Of a DNA stretch of 48,593 nt, positions 1 through 7,527 are shown piece after piece. The position numbers were made by a program, and so were the translations under genes. How positions within the stretch are numbered: position 1 is the stretch's first letter; the number at the start of each line of letters is the position of its first letter. Origin of the DNA: Branchiostoma floridae (lineage: Eukaryota; Chordata; Leptocardii; Amphioxiformes; Branchiostomatidae); the NCBI RefSeq assembly GCF_000003815.2, contig NC_049982.1, positions 3,349,929 through 3,398,521 on the forward strand. The letters are read 5' to 3'. The notes under the pieces are model-generated. The model saw only the letters and a list, made by a program, of their open reading frames with translations. It was not told the origin of the DNA and did not search any database.

Positions 1-183
1 TCATCAGGGCGTCTATTGCGCGTCGAGGGTTTCCGTCTTCTTTCCAAAGAGCTTCAATCCATCTTTCTATCCTGACCTCTTTCTTCTCAGCAACTTTCTC
101 ATCATCAGTCTTTCCGTCTCCCTCCGTCTTGGTCTCATCAGCCTTCACGTCTTCTCCTTCCTTCTTCTCCTCCCCTCCCTCAG
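1..183 (-). CDS. Exon 5 (partial) of SDR-like/acidic-insert gene
   Basis: On the minus strand an acceptor (gtgcacag) ends at 184 and the frame stays open from 183 to the window edge, about 60 codons. Entering in phase 1, as the preceding exon requires, it reads Glu/Lys/Gly/Asp-rich sequence, then a more ordinary stretch containing KKEVRIERWIEALWKEDG and ending PRRAIDALM at the edge. The acidic part continues the composition of exons 2-4. The second part contains Trp, Ile and Arg and may be the start of a folded region; I do not recognise its family. A possible donor after the KKE (gtcagg) is weak, so the last 25 codons could be intron. No stop codon is present, so the gene continues to the left of the window. 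Confidence 0.5.
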
Positions 184-400
184 CTGTGCACAACACAAGG
201 TCAGCTCAAGGTCAACACAAGGTCATAAGAACAGCTAACCCGAACCCTTCTCCTTCCCACCCTCAGCTGTGCACAACACAAGGTCAGCTCAAGGTCAACA
301 CAAGGTCATAAGAACAGCTAACCCGAACCCTTCTACTCCCCTCCCTCAGCTGTGCACAACACAAGGTCAGCTCAAGGTCAAGTCAAGTGAAGATAACTAA
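174..400. repeat. 83-bp tandem repeat carrying the exon 5 acceptor (3 copies)
   Basis: The motif cagctgtgcacaacacaagg recurs at 181, 264 and 347, exactly 83 bp apart. Each copy holds, on the minus strand, the exon 5 acceptor (gtgcacag) plus about 10-12 nt of the exon start. The copies at 264 and 347 lie in the intron upstream of the used acceptor, so the gene has three stacked acceptor-like sites. Each unit also contains internal aaggtcaa-type short repeats. Confidence 0.8.
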
Positions 401-615
401 AACAGCTAACCCTGACCCTTCACATCTCCTCTTTCTCATCACAACCCTGAGCTGCGGACACACAACACAGCAGAGGAAGTGATGATGACAGTGGTCCACT
501 AGAAGTTGGTGTGAGGCTGACATTTAAATGGATAACACATACCCCCTTCAGCCACCCCCCACCCCCACCCCCTGTAGCGCTCCCTAACTGAAAGGACAGG
601 TAGTTTCCTCCTTAC
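401..615. other. Intron 4 remainder
   Basis: Noncoding sequence between exons 4 and 5, with a C-rich run near 553-572. I see no other signal. Confidence 0.5.
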
Positions 616-654
616 CTGGGGTCTCCTCTGTTTTCTCTTCTGTCTTTGCTTCAG
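616..654 (-). CDS. Exon 4, 39-nt acidic micro-exon
   Basis: On the minus strand an acceptor (tgtttccag) ends at 655 and a strong donor (gtaagg) begins at 615. The 39-nt exon is phase 1 in and phase 1 out and reads A-EAKTEEKTEETP with split end codons. It closely resembles exon 3 (DATTEEKKEET) and has the same phase and nearly the same length, so the two probably arose by exon duplication. It would extend the Lys/Glu/Thr-rich linker of the gene. The call rests on splice signals, phase and composition; transcript evidence is not available here. Confidence 0.55.
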
Positions 655-995
655 CTGGAAACATAAGCGGAAAAACAGACTTTAACTTTGGAATACATCA
701 TAATGGGGGGGACGTACCCGCACTGTCACACTAACCTTTACTTCATCCCATTCAACAGGGAACCGATCAACAACAAAATGTCCACAATTTTTACCCAGAT
801 GCAGCTCCTAACAGCAAAGTGCCTTTGACTTTCAATTAGTGACTATAATTTGGACTGTCTGCCAGAAATGCTGCTTGACCGAATCTGCTACAAGTGCTCT
901 TTACATCCCACATACGACTAAGAACGTTGAGAACACAAAACCTTCCGGCCACAGGACTAAGAAAGTTCTGAGAAAAAAAATCTCTTCCAGCTCAC

Positions 996-1031
996 CTGTT
1001 TCCTCCTTCTTCTCTTCAGTTGTTGCATCAG
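996..1031 (-). CDS. Exon 3, 36-nt acidic micro-exon
   Basis: On the minus strand the acceptor ccttacag ends at 1032 and the donor gtgagc begins at 995. The 36-nt exon is phase 1 at both ends, so it can be skipped without a frameshift. It encodes A-DATTEEKKEET, matching exon 4 in pattern (A-x-A-x-T-E-E-K-x-E-E-T). Clean consensus sites, matching phase and repeated composition support it as a real micro-exon. The surrounding 655-995 and 1032-1140 are intron with no other visible feature. Confidence 0.55.
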
Positions 1032-1140
1032 CTGTAAGGACAAAGGTCAAGGGTCACATGCAGGTCAACACTCCACTATCACATGGCATGTAAATCAAAG
1101 GTATCAAAAACAGCCTCCTTGCATCAGCAATGGACTAGTA

Positions 1141-1283
1141 ACCTGACCCCAGGTGGTTCAAAGGTTACATGTGAAAGTTGAAGGTTCACCTGCAGGTTCC
1201 TCCTTGTGTTATTAACCTGACACCAGGTGGTTCAAAGGTCACATGTCAAAGTTGAAGGTTCACCTGCAGGTTCCTCCTTCTTG
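1141..1283. repeat. 74-bp duplication spanning the exon 2 donor
   Basis: The block starting acctgaccccaggtggttca at 1141 is repeated at about 1215 with few changes. Both copies contain, on the minus strand, the last bases of exon 2 and its donor (GGAACCTGCAG then gtgaac). The copy at 1141-1214 lies in the intron and gives a second, sequence-identical donor 74 bp downstream of the used one. Confidence 0.8.
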
Positions 1284-1507
1284 TCTCCCTCCGCAGCATC
1301 CTCGATCTTCTCCTCTTTCTTCTCCTCGGGCTCGTCTTTCTTCTCCTTCTCTTCTTCCTTCTTTTCTTCCTCTTTTTTCTCTTCCTCCTTTTTCTCTTCG
1401 TCCTTCTTGTCTTCGTCCTTCTTGTCTTCAATCTTCTCGTCCTTGATTGGTTCCGGCTCAGGTTCCGGATCCGGGGGAGCGTTCACCATCGCCTTCAGGT
1501 GGGCGAT
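1264..1507 (-). CDS. Exon 2: SDR-like start followed by Lys/Glu-rich acidic segment
   Basis: On the minus strand the acceptor ttggctcag ends at 1508 and the donor gtgaac begins at 1263. The exon is 244 nt, phase 0 in and phase 1 out. It opens with IAHLKAMVNAPPD, which resembles the segment after the second beta-strand in dihydroflavonol-reductase-like proteins (typically V-x-HLxxL). A Pro-Glu repeat follows, then about 55 residues of nearly pure Lys/Glu/Asp (KKDE, KKEEE units). In normal family members the next residues would be the third Rossmann strand, so the acidic run looks like an insertion or a replacement of the fold. The joining of exon 1 to exon 2 is inferred from phase and sequence logic; the low-complexity part could also belong to an unrelated gene. 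Confidence 0.6.
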
Positions 1508-2050
1508 CTGAGCCAATCACAGGGGAGAAAACAGTTTAAACAGCCAATCACAGATGGGTAACATTCACCATCGCCTTCAGGTGGGCAATCTGAGCCAATC
1601 ACACGGGAGAAATCGATTTAAACAGCCAATCACAGATGGGTAACAATCACCATCGCCTTCAGGTGTGCAATCTGAGCCAATCACACGGGAGAAAACAGTT
1701 TAAACAGCCAATCACGGATGGGTAACAATCACCATCGCCTTCAGGTGGGTGATCTGAGCCAATCACACGAGAGAAATCAGTTTAAACAGCCAATCACAGA
1801 TGGGTAACATTCACCATCGCCTTCAGGTGTGCAATCTGAGCCAATCATAGGGTAGAAAGCTGTTCAAACAGCCAATTATAGAGAGGGGATAGTTTTAACA
1901 GCCAATCACAGAGGAAGAAAGTTTTAACAGCCAACCACAGTAGAGCAACACTTTAAACAGCCAATTACTGGGGAAAATCAGTTAAAACAGCCAATCACAG
2001 TTGGGCAACATTTGCCATTGCTTTAATGATCTGTACAACAATTAGCCAAC
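1483..2050. repeat. 82-bp tandem repeat carrying the exon 2 acceptor (5 clear copies plus decayed units)
   Basis: The block beginning caccatcgccttcaggtg and running through gagccaatcac occurs at 1484, 1566, 1648, 1730 and 1812, with a decayed version near 2005-2045. On the minus strand every copy contains a polypyrimidine/ttggctcag acceptor and the first ~21 nt of exon 2 (IAHLKAM), followed by ATG-gtgaat, a possible donor. Only the 1484 copy continues into the full exon. Between 1850 and 2000 the array degrades into ~40-bp units with repeated agccaatca (CCAAT) motifs. It fills most of intron 1. Confidence 0.85.
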
Positions 2051-2074
2051 TACAGAGGACAAATTAGTTGAACA

Positions 2075-2265
2075 ACAACCTTGTTTACCTGCATTAGGCC
2101 GAGGACGGTTCTGTGGATGTTTGTTGTTTGTTTGTTTGCATGTACTCACCTTGTTTTTCTGCGTGAGGTCGCAGACCGTTCCGTGGACCGTGTGTTTGTT
2201 TGTTTGTTTACCTTGTTTTTCTGCGTGAGGTCGCGGACCGTTCCGCGGACCGTGTACTGGCCGGA
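2075..2265. repeat. 62-70-bp tandem repeat spanning the exon 1 donor (3 copies)
   Basis: The sequence ccttgtttttctgcgtgagg occurs at 2149 and 2211, with a more diverged form at 2079. On the minus strand these are copies of the end of exon 1 and its donor. The used site is AAAAACAAG then gtaaac. The 2149 copy has AAAAACAAG then gtgagt, a better donor consensus, but lies out of frame relative to the first. GT-rich tgtttgtttgtt tracts separate the copies. Confidence 0.8.
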
Positions 2266-2358
2266 CTCCAGCAGCTGCTGCACGATGTGGGAAGCGATGA
2301 AGCCGGTTGCCCCGGTAACGAGCACGCGGGGCCGATCGTCTCCTGATGCGGACGCCAT
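2212..2358 (-). CDS. Exon 1: NAD(P)-binding start of an extended SDR (dihydroflavonol-reductase/epimerase-like)
   Basis: The ATG at 2358 (minus) opens a 49-codon exon ending at a gtaaac donor in phase 0. Residues 12-24 read VLVTGATGFIASH, the TGxxGxx(G/A) nucleotide-binding motif between the first beta-strand and first helix. IVQQLLESGQYTVRG and TVRDLTQKNK complete helix 1 and strand 2; the Arg residues after strand 2 are typical of NADP preference. The start is chosen because only nine residues precede strand 1, as is usual for the family. These enzymes are cytosolic oxidoreductases acting on ketones or sugar nucleotides; the substrate cannot be told from this exon. The expected rest of the Rossmann fold (about 250 further residues) is not seen in the window; the next phase-compatible exons are acidic. 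Confidence 0.75.
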
Positions 2359-2388
2359 GACGACTGGAGGAGGGATGAGAGGTTCTAG

Positions 2389-2945
2389 CTAGGGAGTGGT
2401 CGGTGTGGGATGGTTCAGGCTAGCGCTAGTCTGAAACATAAGAGTACAAACATTATAGCTACTAGCTAGGGAGTAGCTCTGGCTAGCGCTAGTCTGAAAC
2501 ACAAGAGTACAGACATAGCTGTTAGCTAGGGAGTAGCACAGGCTAGCGCTAGTCTGAAACACAAGAGTACAGGCATTATAGCTATTAGCTAGGGAGTAGC
2601 TCGGGCTAGCGCTAGTCTGAAACACAAGAGTACAGACAATATAGATGTTAGCTAGGGAGTAGCTAAGGCTAGCGCTAGTCTGAAACACAAGAGTACAGAC
2701 AATATAGATGTTAGCTAGGGAGTAGCTAAGGCTAGCGCTAGTCTGAAACACAAGAGTACAAACATTATAGCTGTTAGCTAGGGAGTAGCTAAGGCTAGCG
2801 CTAGTCTGAAACACAAGAGTACAAACATTATAGCTATTAGCTAGGGAGTAGCACGGGCTAGCGCTAGTCTGAAACACAAGAGTACAGACATAGCTGTTAG
2901 CTAGGAAGTAGCAATGGCTAGCGCTAGTCTGAAACAGAGCGGGAC
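2389..2945. repeat. 60-63-bp minisatellite just upstream of the SDR-like start codon (9 copies)
   Basis: The core ggctagcgctagtctgaaac recurs nine times between 2418 and 2935 at 60-63 bp spacing. Copies differ in the tract that follows (acaagagtacaNacatta). Each copy includes the palindrome CTAGCGCTAG. The array begins about 30-60 bp upstream of the minus-strand ATG, so it occupies the 5' UTR or core promoter position. A long minus-strand frame through it reflects the 21-codon period and has no protein-like character. Confidence 0.85.
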
Positions 2946-3128
2946 ATTATACATGTAGCTACCATAAGTCCACTGGAATGAAAAGAAAAAGTTTATTGCT
3001 CAGTAGGACTTATTCTTCTGGTGTCATCACTTCAGTAGGACTGAGGCAGGTACAATACCCTTCAGCAAGTCTGCTGCACAGTAACCAGGCTAGCATATGC
3101 AGGAATCAGCAAACTTAACTTTTTAAGA
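2946..3128. other. Unannotated spacer
   Basis: Noncoding sequence between the minisatellite and the foldback element. A tttattgctcagtaggactt block and an imperfect repeat of cagtaggact occur; no gene or element is recognised. Confidence 0.4.
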
Positions 3129-3137
3129 CCCCAAGAG
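3129..3137. repeat. Candidate 9-bp TSD, left
   Basis: ccccaagag here matches 7519-7527 exactly, at equal distance from the foldback arms. Confidence 0.65.
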
Positions 3138-4283
3138 GGGAGGGTCTTTTTAGCGAATGCCCACAAACGCCCACTCTAGAGAAGTCCGCGCTGCACGAAT
3201 CTCATTTTTTTTGCTTGGAATATGTCCACGTTGTGCTCCCATGTATTAATCCTGAGTTTCAAGTCAATCCATTGACCCGAAGTGACATAAATCAAAGTTT
3301 TCGATTCTCGATGGTCTTTTTAGCGAACGCCCAGCAAAATGTCTTTTTAGCGAATGCCCACTATATCCACAAAAATATCGGCCGTCGCGCAACGACACCT
3401 AAACCTACCGCCACAAACATGTTCAAGATGGTGTCCCATTGATGTGTACGGAGTTTCCGTGCTTTACAAGCATTTTAAGTCCCTGTTTTTGGTCAAAATG
3501 TACGGCGACGATACTACCATACTTTAACTATAGCAATTCAAAATGGCGGGCACTAGTCATGTGACCTCCTTGCGGGACTGTTCTATAAGTATCGCGGGAG
3601 GGACTGTTGTAGCATAGCTTCTCATACAACCATTTTAGAGTGAATTCTGAACAAGATTTTCATTTCATAGTGCTATCATCTGACTGATATTTACAATGTG
3701 GTCATTTTTTCTGTGCTATTATTACCTAGGTTTGAGGAACTTAGTGCAAATATGGATATTGATTCACCTCAGTGCCCAATTAATGTACAAAAGGCTCAGA
3801 CACATTAGTGTTATAAACCTGAATAGGGGCAGGTAACCAATACTGGAAAAACATAGCTATTTATTATTAACAATACTATTTACATTATAATAATAACTCT
3901 TCACCAAACTGGACTTTTCTTATCTTTATTTTATCACAGAAACATTGTTACAATGAGGATTTGATTAGATGAGTATCTGTTACAGTGTGTACAAACTTAT
4001 TTCAAATACAAAAATGTATTTCGTTTCACTTCCTAAATATTTTCAAAGTATTGGAAGAAGTTGACACATAAACAATATTAATTGCATTATTTATGTGCAG
4101 TAAAATGTGACCACATGCTATCAATAGCCTAATAAAATGTTGGAACATGGCACAAGCGGGTACAGAAAGGAAATGTTTTATAACATTTAGTTATGACGTA
4201 GAAAATTTCGATTGTAAAATGTACCTTTATTAACATTTACAAACAAATTGTTTTTTTCTCTTCTTAATAAATGACACCAATAC

Positions 4284-5520
4284 AGGTAAGTAAGGTGTGT
4301 TTCCTTTTATAACAGGCCAGGTAAGACGCCGTGCAGGTAAGTAAGGTGTGTTTCCTTTTATAGCAGACCAGGTAAGACACCGTACAGGTGAGTAAGGTGT
4401 GTTTCCTTGACTACAGACTAGGTAAGACACCTTACAGGTGAGCAACGTGTATTTCCTTTCACTACAGACCAGGTAAGACACCGTACAGGTGAGTAACATG
4501 TATTTCCTTTGATTACAGACCAGGTAAGACACCGTACAGGTGAGTAAGGTGTGTTTCCTTTTATAACAGACTAGGTAAGACACCGTACAGGTAAGTAACG
4601 TGTATTTCCTTTCAGTACAGACCAGGTAAGACACCGTACAGGTGAGTAAGGTGTGTTTCCTTTTATAACAGACTAGGTAAGACACCGTACAGGTAAGTAA
4701 CGTGTATTTCCTTTCAGTACAGACCAGGTAAGACACCGTACAGGTGAGTAAGGTGTGTTTCCTTGACTACAGACTAGGTAAGACACCGTACAGGTGAGTA
4801 ACGTGTATTTCCTCTGATTACAGACCAGGTAAGACACCATACAGGTGAGTAACGTGTATTTCCTTTGATAACAGGCCAGGTAAGACACCATACAGGTAAG
4901 TAAGGTGTGCTTCTTTTTTTACAGACCAGGTATGACACCGTGCATGTGAGTAACGTGTATTTCCTTTCATTACAGACCAGGTAAGACACCATACAGGTGA
5001 GTAACGTGTATTTCCTTTCATTACAGACCAGGTAAGACACCGCACAGGTGAGTAAGGTGTGTTTCCTTTGTCTATAGACCAGATAGGGTATTATACAGGT
5101 GAGTAAGGCGTCTTTCCTTTGCCTATATACCATATAGGCCATTATACAGGTGAGTAAGGCGTCTTTCCTTTGCCTATAGACCAGATAGGGTATTATGCAG
5201 GTGAGTAAAGCAACTTTCCTTTGCCTGTAGACCAGATAGGGTATTATACAGGTAAGTTAGGTGTCTTTCCTTCGCCTATATACCAGATGGGGCATTATAC
5301 AGGTAAGTAAGGTGTCTTTCCCTTGCCTACATACCAGATAGGCCATTATACAGGTGAATAAGGTGTCTTTCCTTTGCCTATAGACCAGATAGGCCATTAA
5401 ACAGGTGAGTAAGGTGTCTTTCCTTTGCCTATATACCATATAGGCCATTATACAGGTGAGTAAAGCGTCTTTCCTTTGCCTATAGACCAGATAGGTATTA
5501 ACCAGGTGAGTAAAGCAACT
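4284..5520. repeat. 51-bp array, left foldback arm (~24 units)
   Basis: Typical unit: caggtgagtaacgtgtattt, then cctttcattacag, then accaggtaagacaccgta. Each unit holds two 5' splice-site-like motifs (cag|gtgagt and cag|gtaaga) and one 3' splice-site-like motif (tttcctttcattacag). Units from 4284 to about 5050 are type A (gacaccgta); from about 5050 to 5520 they are type B (ttgcctatagaccagatagg), about nine copies. Since 51 is divisible by 3, long stop-free frames arise on the minus strand; they are artefacts. Confidence 0.9.
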
Positions 5521-5537
5521 TACTTTAAGTTGCTTTA
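5511..5537. other. Palindrome centre of the foldback element
   Basis: taaagcaactta and its inverse meet around 5524 with almost no loop, so the arms can pair directly into a hairpin or cruciform. Confidence 0.85.
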
Positions 5538-6362
5538 CTCACCTGTATAATACCCTATCTGGTCTATAGGCAAAAGAAAGGCGCCTTACTCATCTGTGCG
5601 GTGTCTTACCTGGTCTGTAATCAAAGGAAATACACGTTACTCACCTGTACGGTGTATTACCTGGTCTGTTATAAAAGAAAACGTACCTTACTTACCTGTA
5701 TGGTGTCTTACCTGGCCTGTTATCAAAGGAAATACACGTTAGTCACCTGTATGTTGTCTTACCTGGTCTGAGAACAAAGGAAATACACGTTACTCACCTG
5801 TATGGTGTCTTACCTGGTCTGTAATTAAAGGAAATACACGTTACTCACCTGTACGGTGTCTTACCTGGTCTGTTATAAAAGGAAACACACCTTACTTACC
5901 TGTATGGTGTCCTACCTGGCCTGTAAACAAAGAAAACACACCTTACTCACCTGTACGGTGTCTTACCTGGTCTGTAATCAAAGGAAATACACGTTACTCA
6001 CCTGTACGGTGTCTTACCTAGTCTGTAGTCAAGGAAACACACCTTACTCACCTGTACGGTGTCTTACCTGGTCTGTAATCAAAGGAAATACACGTTACTT
6101 ACCTGTACGGTGTCTTACCTAGTCTGTAGTCAAGGAAACACACGTTACTCAGCTGTACGGTGTCTTACCTGGTCTGTAATGAAAGGAAATACACGTTGCT
6201 CACCTGTAAGGTGTCTTACCTAGTCTGTAGTCAAGGAAACACACCTTACTCACCTGTACGGTGTCTTACCTGGTCTGCTATAAAAGGAAACACACCTTAC
6301 TTACCTGTACGGCGTCTTACCTGGCCTGTTATAAAAGGAAACACACCTTACTTACCTGTATT
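5528..6362. repeat. 51-bp array, right foldback arm (~16 units)
   Basis: Reverse-complement counterpart of the left array. Nearly all units are type A; only the central unit is type B, against about nine in the left arm. This accounts for the roughly 400-bp length difference between arms. Confidence 0.9.
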
Positions 6363-7518
6363 GTTGTCATTTATTAAGAAGAGAAAAAACAATTTGTTTG
6401 TAAATATTAATAAAGGTACATTTTACAATTGAAATTTTCTACGTCATAACTAAATGTTATAAAACATTTCCTTTCTGTACTCAGAAGGGGAGCCCGCTTG
6501 TGCCATGTTCCAACATTTTATTAGGCTATTGATAGCATGTGGTCACATTTTACTGCACATAAATAATGCAATTAATATTGTTTATGTGTCAACTTCTTCC
6601 AATACTTTAAAAATATTTAGAAAGTAAAACGAAATACATTTTTGTATTTGAAATAAGTTTGTACACACTGTAACAGATACTCATCTAATCAAATCCTCAT
6701 TGTAACAATGTTTCTGTGATAAATAAAGATAAGAAAAGTCCAGTTTGGTGAAGAGTTATTATTATAATGTAAATAGTAATGTTAATAATAAATAGCTATG
6801 GTTTTCTAGTATTGGTTACCTGCCCCTATTCAGGTTTATAACACTAATGTGTCTGAGCCTTTTGTAACGTTACATTAATTGGGCACTGAGGTGAATCAAT
6901 ATCCATATTTGCACTAAGTTCCTCAAACCTAGGTAATAATAGCACAGAAAAAATGACCACATTGTAAATATCAGTCAGATGATAGCACTATGAAATGAAA
7001 ATCTTGTTCAGAATTCACTCTAAAATGGTTGTATGAGAAGCTATGCTACAACAGTCCCTCCCGCGATACTTATAGAACAGTCCCGCAAGGAGGTCACATG
7101 ACTAGTGCCCGCCATTTTGAATTGCTATAGTTAAAGTATGGTAGTATCGTCGCCGTACATTTTGACCAAAAACAGGGACTTAAAATGCTTGTAAAGCACG
7201 GAAACTCCGTACACATCAATGGGACACCATCTTGAACATGTTTGTGGCGGTAGGTTTAGGTGTCGTTGCGCGACGGCCGATATTTTTGTGGATATAGTGG
7301 GCATTCGCTAAAAAGACATTTGCTGGCGTTCGCTAAAAAGACCATCGAGAATCGAAAACTTTGATTTATGTCACTTCGGGTCAATGGATTGACTTGAAAC
7401 TCAGGATTAATACATGGGAGCACAACGTGGACATATTCCAAGCAAAAAAAATGAGATTCCTGCAGCGCGGACTTCTCTAGAGTGGGCGTTTGTGGGCATT
7501 CGCTAAAAAGACCATGCG

Positions 7519-7527
7519 CCCCAAGAG
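7519..7527. repeat. Candidate 9-bp TSD, right
   Basis: Exact copy of ccccaagag at 3129-3137, directly abutting the right end of the foldback element. Confidence 0.65.

Larger units (their letters stand above)
3138..7518. mobile_element. 4.4-kb foldback transposon (Mutator/Foldback-like), non-autonomous
   Basis: Positions 3138-5523 and 5525-7518 are inverted copies of each other. The ends GGGAGGGTCTTTTTAGCG and, reversed, CGCATGGTCTTTTTAGCG match at 15 of 18 positions. The centre is a perfect palindrome around 5524 (taaagcaact ... agttgcttta). The outer arms (3138-4283 and 6363-7518) are unique sequence with high identity; visible differences are small indels near 3790/6866 and 4155/6480. The terminal motif tttttagcgaatgccca recurs inside each arm (3317 and 3341; mirrored near 7310 and 7335). 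Inner arms are 51-bp arrays. Exact 9-bp flanking repeats and very long inverted arms fit Mutator-like or Foldback elements. No transposase-like frame is present. Confidence 0.85.

Noticed and set aside
1227-1511. Plus-strand Ser/Phe-rich frame
   Set aside because: Antisense shadow of the Lys/Glu-rich exon 2; the minus strand has proper splice sites and phase.
2389-2877. 162-codon minus frame with VFQTSASLSYSLANSY repeats
   Set aside because: Direct product of the 60-63 bp minisatellite upstream of the SDR-like exon.
4230-6432. Many 60-168 codon frames with SYLVC..RKYTLLTC repeats
   Set aside because: They are translations of the 51-bp repeat (17 codons) in the foldback arms, mirrored on opposite strands.
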